Source of the DNA: Polyangiaceae bacterium
Lineage (GTDB): Bacteria; Myxococcota_A; Polyangia; Polyangiales; Polyangiaceae
DNA length: 64,000 nt
Assembly: GCA_020633235.1 (NCBI GenBank)
Contig: JACKEA010000001.1
Location: 2,294,001 to 2,358,000 of the forward strand
Direction: 5' to 3'
A program made the translations under genes and the position numbers. Numbering within the stretch: the stretch's first letter is position 1; every line of letters begins with the position of its first letter. Shown in pieces: positions 52,501 through 60,674 of the stretch. The notes under the pieces were generated by a model. It saw only the letters and a program-made list of their open reading frames with translations. It made no database searches and was not told the origin of the DNA.

Positions 52501-53154
52501 ATGGTGGCGAGCACGCTGTGGTCCGAGTCCGTGCCGAACGTGAAGCACCACGTCTACAAGCCGAAAGGGCTCACCGTGCGTGCAGCATGGGAGAAGACCT
52601 GGCTGCTTCAGCACGAGGAAGATGCCTGGGAAGCCCAGCAGGCCAGACACAAAGCAGATCCAGAGCACCAGCCGGCGCCACCCAGGCCGCGCCCGCAGCC
52701 CGCGCCGGCACCGAAGTACGGTTCCGGTGACTTCCTCCGCGCAGAGTACTGGAAGCACCGCGGCAAGCTCGACGTCCCCAAGGAGCGGTTCATCGCGTTC
52801 ACCGAGGTGCCGAGCGCAGAGCAGCCGCTCTACGGCTGGGTCGGGTGGACGGCGACGCAGCGGGCAAAGGCGTTGCTCGAGCTGGACGAACGAGCCGAAG
52901 CAACGGGTGCGAAGCTCGAGGAGCGGTACGGGCTGCTCTGGGGCGTGCAGTTCCTCTTGCCCTATGTGGCCTGGGATGACGAGGGGGCTGCGGCCGAGTT
53001 CCGAGCCATCCTGTGCGACGTTGTCGGCGCCGACGGCGTGACCGAGGCGCTGCTCGCTGCCTGGGCCGAGCACCATCCCCCGCCAAAACCGCCGCCTGCT
53101 GTCGCGGTGGCGAAGAGCAAGAGCCCGGCGGCTCCAAGGAAAGCCAAGCGATGA
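49507..53154 (+). CDS. pglX: BREX type 2 adenine-specific DNA methyltransferase PglX
   Basis: This encodes 1215 residues, the usual length for PglX. The SAM-binding motif LDPACGSGHFL is at 221-231 and the catalytic NPPF at 353-356, typical of gamma-type N6-adenine methyltransferases. Upstream are FILDFILDQTL and other conserved helices; downstream is a long target-recognition and C-terminal region ending in Pro/Lys-rich KSKSPAAPRKAKR. PglX methylates a specific non-palindromic adenine site in host DNA and so marks self; in the Pgl system it was first linked to phage growth limitation. The start follows the pglW stop without a gap (TGAATG), and the stop overlaps pglY by four bases (ATGA). Phase-variable tracts are not seen in it. 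Confidence 0.95.
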   Translation: MEPAKRTELTQGLAALVAEMAAAIRPRMVERGGVRERALKLHADEHVGEDFEVWTDLLARRAAVLWVLKSVYVRVLEDRGLLRPRRIVDSDSPELFARLAPNLGDTAYLGWVYRDLAAEEGGLPELFAPQAAEVAAIPDALSRKLLEFWRARDPETGDLHYRFDEELFDGRLMGDLYEDLDPVVKARFALRQTPDFILDFILDQTLTPAIEEFGIETVRVLDPACGSGHFLLAAFKRMVAGMQTKHPERTLPEVVGDCLARVVGIDLNDYACALARARLVMTALELLGEKDFAVASRLHPQVFWADALEQIELDDAQGQMFAAGKPFAALTQSEVRAKLRPLLEDKFHAIVANPPFITEKDAARKAYHREKVGHGKKKRQRYVSAYRTYSLGAPFTERMLDLTIENGFVGEITANSFMKREFGKALVHDVLPRHRLTKVVDTAGAHIPGHATPTVILFARRQPSGTDPVPVVMGKRGEPGKPAVPAEGNVWRSILAGHDRLGFENEFVSVAPVERSVLAKHSWSIGGGGAAELKEAIRDNRVTVISVAEPPIGRGARTGNDDVFSLPAFVACRYHAPDWRWLLKGEDVRDWAAHPLDKVWFPYDPAADFARLPPSRVVQGLLRLWPFRTTLAARATFQGVMLDAGLEWYEYMQYTAAANRTPLSIAFAFKATHNHFVLDRGGRVFNRHAPVIKLTRGATEIEHLCLLAQLNSSTACFWLKQTCQPTGVGGIGGGIGDEGWEPRFEHDGAKVGAFPLAAPRDATLESFAARLDALAHQRVERSARAVINAKAAAGAAALRSALEARREEDLADLRQMVGLQEELDWLCYRLYGIDPEAPQGEIRAADQVLPLTPGERAFEITLAQEDAQRREAIANGEEPDEQPTAWFERHGWQPIADANSIPAEWRDVTRARLERTEASRELGLVEQATYKRRWYCPDHAKEEQQALAEWFADRVEDEAKTYTRPFTARELTVKLQDDAAVAAVAELLSGSGSFDLERMVASTLWSESVPNVKHHVYKPKGLTVRAAWEKTWLLQHEEDAWEAQQARHKADPEHQPAPPRPRPQPAPAPKYGSGDFLRAEYWKHRGKLDVPKERFIAFTEVPSAEQPLYGWVGWTATQRAKALLELDERAEATGAKLEERYGLLWGVQFLLPYVAWDDEGAAAEFRAILCDVVGADGVTEALLAAWAEHHPPPKPPPAVAVAKSKSPAAPRKAKR

Positions 53155-56100
53155 GTCCGACAATCACAGACGTTTTCGATCTGCCGGCGAAAGAGGACAT
53201 CGGTGCGCTCCGCTACGTAGTTCGTCTGACCGACGAGAAAGACCCAAAAGCGCTCGCAGATCTCGTGCGCGACTACGTGCTGACGCCCACGGTCCGAAAG
53301 GAGCTGCCAGTCGTCATGGACCGGCTGCGACACGCCCACGAGCGCGGCGAGGAAGAGGGGCGCTTCGTGCATGGCAGCTTCGGCTCGGGCAAGAGCCACT
53401 TCATGGCCTATCTCGGGCTGCTGCTCGAGAACCACGACGTTGGATGGGCCAAGCCGGATCCGCTGATCGAAGAGCTGGAAAAGAAGCATCGCGATTGGAT
53501 TCGCGGCGCCAACGTCCTGGTCGTGCGCTTGCACATGCTCACCATGGCGCACGGTGGTGCTGGGTTCGACCGTGCGGTGTACGCAGCTTTCAACCAGGCC
53601 CTGGCTCGTCACGGCAAGCCCGCGTTCGAGTTCCTGGACGTCGAGCGCGTGATCGCGGAAGCCCGCCGCGAGGCCCAGAGCTACGGGGAGACGTTCTGGA
53701 AGCGACTGCGCGAGGCCGAGGTCGTGGACGGACCGTCCGCGTTCGACGAGCTCGCAACGGGGGGGCCCGAGGAGCGAGAAGATCTCGCGCGCGCGTACCT
53801 CGAATGGAAAGGGCGGGACGTCGAAAGCGCCGGTATCGATCCGAACTGGGCCGATGGGCTCCAGCGCCTAGCACAGCACGCGCGAGCGCAGGGCTTCGGC
53901 GGCGTCGTGTTCCTGATAGACGAGCTCTTGCTGTGGCTGAGCGAGAAGAATGCGCCGGAATTCAAGCAAGCCATCAATCAGCTCAACGTGATGGTCGATC
54001 ACACGGACCGCAGGCGTGACGTGCCTTTGTTCGTCTTTGTGGCCCGTCAGCGCCACATCAAGGAGTTCTTTCCGGACCTGGTCGACGAAGACCAGCTGTA
54101 CTCGCACTTGGACCACCACTCGAAACGCTTCGAAGTGACGGAGCTGGAGGACGTGGAGCTCCGACACATCTGCAAGGAGCGCGTTCTCAAGAAGAAAGAC
54201 CCGGTCGCGCTCGGCACCGTCTTGGACGGGCTCGCGCAGCGGCACGAAAAGATCCTGCCGGATGTGCTGCAAAAGGCTGATGTCGCTTACTTGCGGGACG
54301 TCTATCCGTTTCATCCGGCGTTGATCGAAATGCTGATCGACGTCTCGGCCCTCATGCAGCGCGAGCGTACTGCGCTGAGGCTGCTCTACGAGCTACTCGT
54401 CGTCCACTATCCGAACCTGCCTCTCGGAGATCTGTTGCCGGTCGGTAGCGCGTTCGAGGCGGTGTTTCCGGAGAGCGGCGTCGTGGCGGCGCGGCGGCAA
54501 GAGGACCTCAGCGCCATCCACCGGCTGTACTACCAGCGCTTCCAACCAGCCATGCAGACGATGCTGAAGGAAGGGGGCGATTTCGACGAAGCACGACGAC
54601 GCGTGCTCGACCAGCTCGTGAAGACTGCGCTTTTGGCCGAAATCTCTCCTCGCCTCCGGGGGTCCGCCGGTCTGACGGTCGAGCGCCTGGTGCGACTGAA
54701 TGACGCGGATGTCGAAGGTCACACGGAGCGGGGCAAGGTTTCGAAGGCAGTTCAAGATCTCATCGCGCTGAGCCAGAAGGTCCCGTCACTCCAGGTCGTT
54801 GGTAGCGGCGGTACGGCGGTGGTGAGCGTCGCCGTGCAGCGCGCTGACATTTCCGAGTATCTAGGCCGCGCTCGCTCGAAAGTCGGCGTTCACCACGTCC
54901 GGCTCAAGACGTTTTTCAAGCTCTTGGCCAGTGAGCTCAAGCTGAGCGACCGGCGTTGGTTCCAGAACGGTCAACGCGACGGTGACTACGAAGTGGTTTG
55001 GCGCGGCACGACCCGCCGGGGCTCAGTCGGGCTGGTGAACATTCGCGAGCTCCCTAACTCCGGGTTCAGGCCCGACAGCGGCGACAGCTTTCGCTTGTTG
55101 ATCGACTACCCCTGGGATGAGCCCGGCTTCGCGGTCGAGCACGACCGAGAACGAACCCGAACCGTCCGGAAGCGGGATGGCTCGATGGCAACGCTGTGCT
55201 GGTTGCCCCGCCATCTGACTCCTCACGAGATGGGCCTGCTCACGGATCTCTGCGCAGCGGAGTATCTGGCGAGCCAAGAGGGGCAAGCCGAGCTGCTCAA
55301 GAACTGTGCCCAGGGCGAGAGAGACCAGCTCGTCGACCAAGCGCTCAAACGAGTCGACATGCTTCAAGGTCGAATTCGGGACTTGCTGCGTGAGGTCTAC
55401 AAGGACGACGGGGAAGCCCTGTCACTGCTAGGCGAGCAGACGCCTACGATCCCGGAGCCCGAGCTGCACAAGAACCTGGCGCGTTTTGCCGAGGGGCTGC
55501 TGGATCGACTGCACCCGACGCACCCGCGATTCCCGTCCGAGCCGCGCCCGGCAGAGCTCCAGGTGCTCGCGGACTGGCTGGTCACGGCAGCGGAGAGCCC
55601 GGATGCAACGGCATCCTTCGACGACTCGAACGAGAAGATCTTGCGCAATCTGGGAGGCCCGCTCGAGTTGGTGGACTTGGGCCAGACCCGCGCGTCGCTC
55701 CGGCGAGACACTCGCTATGTTCGAGACGTCTTGGATCGAGCCACGACCGAGAGCGTGATCTGGGACGACATCGATCGGCACCTTGCCGAGCAGCATGGGT
55801 TGACGGTGCCGGTGCGCAACCTGTTCTTGGTGTTCCTCGCGCGCGCCTACAGCTATCGGGTGCTACGCAGCGGAACACGGGAGGTCGTGGACGTCGTCTT
55901 GGACGGCCGCGCAAAGACCGGCTTGACGCTGGCGCGCGCTCCAGTGCTCGAACCCGCCAAATGGAGCCGGTTGCGCGAGCTCGTCCCCAGCCTGAAGTTG
56001 GGCGACGCGGCACCGCTTCACCGTACCCTTGGCGAGCAGGACCGCTACAGCGAGGCGCTCAAGTTGGCGGGCGCAAATCGACGTGGCCTGTTGAGCGGGC

Positions 56101-56711
56101 TCCACAAGCGGATTTTTGGCTTGGCCCCCGAGGCGACTCGGCGCCTCGGCGAGCTCAAGGAAGCGCTCCGGCGCCTCGCACCATTGGAGCAGGCGGAGAC
56201 CGACTCCTGCCGCCGGCTCAATGACCTCTTGGAGCTCTGGCCTGACGAGGGAAGCGACCCAATCCGTCGGGTTGTCGCGGACGCACAACAGATGGAGGAC
56301 GCACTGAGCGCGCTCGACGAGACCTCGCGTGGGCACCTGGAGCGAGCCAAACAACATCCCGTGCTCGCCGACGCCGTTCAAGCGCACCTGAGCGCGCTCA
56401 CGACACTCCTGGAAGAGCCGGAGCAGGAGCGAAAGCTGACGCGGGAAGCGATCCAAGCGTGGAACGGTCATGCGCAGGAGCTGGTCGGTCGCCTTGTCGA
56501 GCAGCCCGCGGTTCCGCAACCGCCGCCGCCGGCCCCACCGGTGATCGAGCCCCCTTCGCCGCCGCCGGAGACCCACGTGTGGAGGCGTGAGAACGTCGTG
56601 CTCGGCGACCCCGCAGCAGTGGACGGCGTGGTTACTGAGGTGCGAGCGGAGCTCGAGCGGCTCGGCACCGGGGTCGCTGACATCGAGGTCCACGTGAGAA
56701 AGCGAGACTAG
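53151..56711 (+). CDS. pglY: BREX type 2 P-loop ATPase PglY
   Basis: This encodes 1186 residues. Walker A is GSFGSGKSHFMAY with Lys81, and Walker B is VVFLIDELLLWL with Asp257-Glu258. A large mostly helical body follows, with HSKRFEVTELEDVELRHIC and other conserved-looking blocks, a coiled-coil-rich C-terminal part and a Pro-rich linker (QPPPPAPPVIEPPSPPPE) near residue 1120. PglY is the large ATPase of type 2 BREX, the counterpart of BrxC in type 1; it probably drives the phage-blocking complex. The start is the ATG at 53151 that overlaps the pglX stop (ATGA). pglZ begins 6 bases after the stop. Confidence 0.93.
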   Translation: MSPTITDVFDLPAKEDIGALRYVVRLTDEKDPKALADLVRDYVLTPTVRKELPVVMDRLRHAHERGEEEGRFVHGSFGSGKSHFMAYLGLLLENHDVGWAKPDPLIEELEKKHRDWIRGANVLVVRLHMLTMAHGGAGFDRAVYAAFNQALARHGKPAFEFLDVERVIAEARREAQSYGETFWKRLREAEVVDGPSAFDELATGGPEEREDLARAYLEWKGRDVESAGIDPNWADGLQRLAQHARAQGFGGVVFLIDELLLWLSEKNAPEFKQAINQLNVMVDHTDRRRDVPLFVFVARQRHIKEFFPDLVDEDQLYSHLDHHSKRFEVTELEDVELRHICKERVLKKKDPVALGTVLDGLAQRHEKILPDVLQKADVAYLRDVYPFHPALIEMLIDVSALMQRERTALRLLYELLVVHYPNLPLGDLLPVGSAFEAVFPESGVVAARRQEDLSAIHRLYYQRFQPAMQTMLKEGGDFDEARRRVLDQLVKTALLAEISPRLRGSAGLTVERLVRLNDADVEGHTERGKVSKAVQDLIALSQKVPSLQVVGSGGTAVVSVAVQRADISEYLGRARSKVGVHHVRLKTFFKLLASELKLSDRRWFQNGQRDGDYEVVWRGTTRRGSVGLVNIRELPNSGFRPDSGDSFRLLIDYPWDEPGFAVEHDRERTRTVRKRDGSMATLCWLPRHLTPHEMGLLTDLCAAEYLASQEGQAELLKNCAQGERDQLVDQALKRVDMLQGRIRDLLREVYKDDGEALSLLGEQTPTIPEPELHKNLARFAEGLLDRLHPTHPRFPSEPRPAELQVLADWLVTAAESPDATASFDDSNEKILRNLGGPLELVDLGQTRASLRRDTRYVRDVLDRATTESVIWDDIDRHLAEQHGLTVPVRNLFLVFLARAYSYRVLRSGTREVVDVVLDGRAKTGLTLARAPVLEPAKWSRLRELVPSLKLGDAAPLHRTLGEQDRYSEALKLAGANRRGLLSGLHKRIFGLAPEATRRLGELKEALRRLAPLEQAETDSCRRLNDLLELWPDEGSDPIRRVVADAQQMEDALSALDETSRGHLERAKQHPVLADAVQAHLSALTTLLEEPEQERKLTREAIQAWNGHAQELVGRLVEQPAVPQPPPPAPPVIEPPSPPPETHVWRRENVVLGDPAAVDGVVTEVRAELERLGTGVADIEVHVRKRD

Positions 56712-56716
56712 AGCGC

Positions 56717-59311
56717 GTGCAGGCCGATCTTCTCCTCAGGAAGCTGCTCGAGGGCGCTGGAGGCGTAGCTGCGGGTCAGTACGTGCTCGCGCTAGAGCCG
56801 GAAGGCCTGGACGGGGAGCTTCCGTCCGCCATCGGCGTGGGCACCGTGAGCGTGAACGTTCACCGCACCCGCAGCGAGCTCGGGTTGCGCAGGGTGCTCT
56901 GGAAGAGTCGCGGCGCACCGTTCGTCGCGCTGTTGCCGGAGGAGATTGCGCGAGCGCTGCCCCCTGATCTGATCCGACGAGCGAAGGCGGCGCGGGTTCA
57001 TGCCCTGGATCCGAACGATGTGCTGGCGGCAGTTCTCCAGACACCGGTGACCGGCACGGATGACCCGGAGCTACTGGACCTCGCGCTCAGTCACCTCTCC
57101 GAGCTCCGCGCCGCGGTGTCGCAGCGAACGGTGCCGACGGTCATCGACCGACGCATGCTGGACGAGCTCTTGTTGGACGTGTGTGTCGGGCAGCGAGTGC
57201 GCAAGACCAGTCCCGGCGACTTGCTTGCCAGCTGGTTGTCGCGCCCGCCCGACCCAAGTCCGGCCGTGCGCCACCTGTTGGAGCGCAATCTCCCGATCCT
57301 GCACGCGGTTGCCGGGCGGGTCTTGGCGTGGGCGCTTCGTTCCCCGTCTCGTCTCACGGCGTTGGTCGAACGCGGCATCCTGCTCGAAATCGAGGCGGAT
57401 CTACCGCCCGCGGTGTGGGGAGAGCTCGATCAAGCGCGTGGCGATCCGGATCTGAGGCTGGCCGAGCCGGTTCTTCGCACGACCATCGTGCAGCTCGCCC
57501 GCGAGGCCATCGAGGCGATGGCCGATCAAGCGGCCCCGTACTTCGACGCTGCGGCGAGTTTGGGCGCCAAGCTGTTGGCGCCGAGTGTCCTCGCGCAGAG
57601 CACCCTCTTGCCGTTGGGTCTCGACACGCGGTGCTACGAAGTCGCCGAGCGTGCGGCGCGAGGGGAGCCGATCCCCGAGACCGAGCTCGTCTGGATCTCG
57701 TCTCACCGCGCGGCCAGGATGAAGGATCGTGAAATTCGCGTGCTGCGAGAGCTAGCGCGGCTTTCTCGTTGGCTGGCGACGCCAGAGATCACACCGACCG
57801 ACGTGGCTGCGTACGTGGAGCGCTATCAGTTGGACGCTGCCTTCGCCGATCTGTCCGCAGCGCGCCTGCGTCGGGCGGCGGCCGCAACGGCGGAGTACCG
57901 CGCTCAAGCGGACAAGATTCTCGTTACCTGGCGGTCACGGAGGGACCGCGAGAATCGAGGCTGGGCCGAGTTGCTGGCGCAAGGGTACGTGCGTGCTCTT
58001 CACGCTCCGGGCGTGGTGCCGCTCCATCGAATGTGGCGGGAGGGCGAGCTCGCCGACTCGCTCCGCGACAAGAAGCCGCTGTATGTCATCGTTCTGGACG
58101 GCTGCAGCTATCCGGTATTTCTCGCGCTGCTCCGCGAGCTGGCGCAGATCGGCGGCGGAATTGGCCTGTCGCTGGGGTCGGACGAACGCGCTCGAGGAAT
58201 TCCTGCGCTCTCGCCCTTGCCGACGATTACGAGTCACGCGCGCGGAGCGCTCTTCTTGGGCGAGCTTCCCAACGACCCATGGATCGGCGAAGTCGAGTGG
58301 CGGGAGCAGGGCGAGCGCAAGACCGACCCCGGTCGCTTCCGACAAAACAAGGCCCTGGCTGGCCACTCGGCCCAGCTCTTCCTGAAGGGGGATCTCTCGG
58401 ATGGTGGAAGCTCCCTGCTTGCTGCGTTGGCAGATCGCAGCAAGGAGGTCGTTGCTGCAGTGTTCAACGCCGTGGACGATCAGATCGGCTCTTCCAATAC
58501 CGGTGCTGAGCTTCGTGTGAGCCCGACAGAGGTTCATGGGCTGGTGCCGAGCTTGGAAACGGCGTTCAAGCACGGCCGCCGGGTGCTGTTCACGGCAGAT
58601 CACGGCCATTCCCCGTTCTGCGGCAAGGATCTGCGGGTCGGCGACGGCAAAACCCCTCGCTGGATGAAGGTCGAAAGCGGCCAGGCGTTGCCGGACGGCT
58701 TTGTCGCCATCGCCGACGACGGCCTGGGCGGACAAGCGGGGCCCAAGGCTTTTGCCTGGAAGGTCGGGGCGTATCGCGGGCCGCCTCAGGTGGGTTTCCA
58801 CGGTGGCTGCTCGCTGGAAGAGATGGTCGTCCCGCTGGCCTGGTTGGTTCCCGGTGGCGTGCCGGCGACCGAACCGACTTGGTGGTACGGCGGAGCTGAG
58901 CCGGGCCGATCGAAGTTGCCGCCACCTCCCGACGACACGCCGACCCCGCCCGCGTCTCAGGCGGGCCGCCCCGCGAAGAAGCCGCGAACCAAGCCCGGCC
59001 AATACGATCTCTTCGACGCGCGTCGCACCGAAGCGGCCGTGAGCGCTCTGGATGTGCCGCTCGGCTTGCCCGAGCCGGTCATGGCTCAGCTCGACGTCTC
59101 GGAGCGGGCGGCACTCGTCACGCTGAAAAAGAATGGGCGCGCTCGCGTCACCGAGCTCGAAAAAGCGCTGCAACGTCCCCGCGCGCGCATCCCAGGCTTC
59201 ATGCGTCAGCTTCAGCGGAAGCTTCACAAGCTCAAGGCGCGGTGCTTCGACGAGCAAGTGCTCCCGAGCGGCGAGCAGCAATATGTTTGGTGCGGATCGG
59301 AGGACTCGTGA
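56717..59311 (+). CDS. pglZ: BREX alkaline-phosphatase-fold protein PglZ
   Basis: This encodes 864 residues starting at a GTG. The PglZ domain is recognised by YVIVLDGCSYPVF (Asp461), LSPLPTITSHARG, and the metal ligand site LFTADHGHSPF (Asp628, His629, His631), which fits the alkaline phosphatase superfamily. N-terminal about 430 residues are helical. The C-terminal end after a Pro-rich linker (residues about 735-760) is a small helical domain (RVTELEKALQRPRARIPGFM). PglZ is present in every BREX type and is essential for defence; its substrate is still debated. Its stop overlaps the brxD start (GTGA), so the two are tightly coupled. Confidence 0.95.
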   Translation: MQADLLLRKLLEGAGGVAAGQYVLALEPEGLDGELPSAIGVGTVSVNVHRTRSELGLRRVLWKSRGAPFVALLPEEIARALPPDLIRRAKAARVHALDPNDVLAAVLQTPVTGTDDPELLDLALSHLSELRAAVSQRTVPTVIDRRMLDELLLDVCVGQRVRKTSPGDLLASWLSRPPDPSPAVRHLLERNLPILHAVAGRVLAWALRSPSRLTALVERGILLEIEADLPPAVWGELDQARGDPDLRLAEPVLRTTIVQLAREAIEAMADQAAPYFDAAASLGAKLLAPSVLAQSTLLPLGLDTRCYEVAERAARGEPIPETELVWISSHRAARMKDREIRVLRELARLSRWLATPEITPTDVAAYVERYQLDAAFADLSAARLRRAAAATAEYRAQADKILVTWRSRRDRENRGWAELLAQGYVRALHAPGVVPLHRMWREGELADSLRDKKPLYVIVLDGCSYPVFLALLRELAQIGGGIGLSLGSDERARGIPALSPLPTITSHARGALFLGELPNDPWIGEVEWREQGERKTDPGRFRQNKALAGHSAQLFLKGDLSDGGSSLLAALADRSKEVVAAVFNAVDDQIGSSNTGAELRVSPTEVHGLVPSLETAFKHGRRVLFTADHGHSPFCGKDLRVGDGKTPRWMKVESGQALPDGFVAIADDGLGGQAGPKAFAWKVGAYRGPPQVGFHGGCSLEEMVVPLAWLVPGGVPATEPTWWYGGAEPGRSKLPPPPDDTPTPPASQAGRPAKKPRTKPGQYDLFDARRTEAAVSALDVPLGLPEPVMAQLDVSERAALVTLKKNGRARVTELEKALQRPRARIPGFMRQLQRKLHKLKARCFDEQVLPSGEQQYVWCGSEDS

Positions 59312-60672
59312 GCAACGCCGAAGCTCAGGAAATCGTTGCCGCGTTGCGGTCGGGGTTGGTTCCCCGCTCCGGCTTGCACCACTTCGCCACAGGGCTCGAC
59401 GCCTTGATGAGCGTGGTCGCCGAAGAGCTGGATTTCGTCTCGAAGGCCGGCGGCCGCGGGGGATCGAAGTTCATTCGGGGCGACTACGGCAGTGGCAAGA
59501 CCTTTGCCACCAGGCTCCTGTGTACGCATGCCCGACAGCGCGGCTTCGCAACCAGCGAAGTGCAGATCAGCATCAACGACACTCCGCTTCACCACCTCGA
59601 GACGGTGTATCGGCGCTTGGTCGAGCGATTGACGACAGATGCCGACGGCGAGGGAGCGTTTGCTGCCGTTGTGGACGCCTGGCTCTACGAGATCGGCGAA
59701 GAGGTGACGCGCTTGCAGGGGCTGGGCGAAACCGATCCTGGTTTTGCCGAGGCGGTCGAGAAGCGCCTCGAGGACAAGCTGGCCGAGCTCAGCGCCAAAA
59801 ACCCAGCCTTCTCGCAGGTGTTGCGCGCGTATCACCGAGCCCTCGGGAGCGGAGACTTCGGGCTGGCGCAGGGCCTTTTGGGTTGGCTCAGTGGCCAACC
59901 GCACGTCGATCGCTCGGTGACGTCGAAGGCCGGGATCAAGGGCGGAGTTGACGGACAGGCGGCACTGACCTTCCTGCGCGGAGTATTGCTGCTCTTGCGC
60001 CAGTCCGGACACGCAGGCCTGGTGGTCGTGCTCGACGAGGTCGAGACGATTCAGCGCATGCCGGCCCAGACTCGCGAGAAATCACTGAATGCGCTGCGAC
60101 AGCTCATGGACATGCTCGGCAACAATGAGCTGCCCGGCTTCTACCTCGTGGTCACGGGGACGCCGGAGTTTTTCGATGGCTACAAGGGAGTCAAGAGTCA
60201 GCCAGCGCTCTATCAGCGGGTGGCAGTGCGGTTCGGCGACGAGCCACGCCACGACAATCTGCGGGCGCCCCAGGTGCGACTTGCGCCCTTTGACACGGGG
60301 AGGCTGCTCGAAGTGGGCCGCCGCGTCCGCTCGCTGTTCCCCGCCCACGAGCCGGAGCGAGTCTCGACGACGATTGACGACGCCTTTCTGTCGGCCTTGG
60401 TCGATCAGGTGACGGCCGGATTCGGTGGTAAAGTGACCGTCACCCCGCGCTTGTTCCTTCGGGAGCTGGTGGACGTGCTCGATCGCGTCGACCTCCACGC
60501 CGACTACGATCCACGCAAGGACTACCGGCTCGAAATCGACGAAGCGGCTCTTCGGCCCGAGGAATTGGCGGCCCGACGCGGCGAACCCGTGCCGGACGAG
60601 GAAGAGTTGCCGAACGGCGAACCGGCCGGCGACGAAGCTCCTGCCGGCAAGCGCAAGCGGTTAGACGGCTGA
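59308..60672 (+). CDS. brxD: BREX ATP-binding protein BrxD
   Basis: This encodes 454 residues starting at a GTG at 59308, inside the pglZ stop (GTGA), with ribosome site GGAGGA a few bases before. The P-loop is RGDYGSGKTFATRLL (Lys64) and Walker B is VVVLDEVETIQ (Asp243-Glu244). The C-terminal part is acidic and then ends in a basic tail (AGKRKRLDG). This is the BrxD ATPase that together with BrxHI distinguishes type 2 BREX operons. It is likely to work with the helicase BrxHI, whose gene starts two bases after this stop. Its exact role in defence is not known. Confidence 0.93.
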   Translation: MSNAEAQEIVAALRSGLVPRSGLHHFATGLDALMSVVAEELDFVSKAGGRGGSKFIRGDYGSGKTFATRLLCTHARQRGFATSEVQISINDTPLHHLETVYRRLVERLTTDADGEGAFAAVVDAWLYEIGEEVTRLQGLGETDPGFAEAVEKRLEDKLAELSAKNPAFSQVLRAYHRALGSGDFGLAQGLLGWLSGQPHVDRSVTSKAGIKGGVDGQAALTFLRGVLLLLRQSGHAGLVVVLDEVETIQRMPAQTREKSLNALRQLMDMLGNNELPGFYLVVTGTPEFFDGYKGVKSQPALYQRVAVRFGDEPRHDNLRAPQVRLAPFDTGRLLEVGRRVRSLFPAHEPERVSTTIDDAFLSALVDQVTAGFGGKVTVTPRLFLRELVDVLDRVDLHADYDPRKDYRLEIDEAALRPEELAARRGEPVPDEEELPNGEPAGDEAPAGKRKRLDG

Positions 60673-60674
60673 CC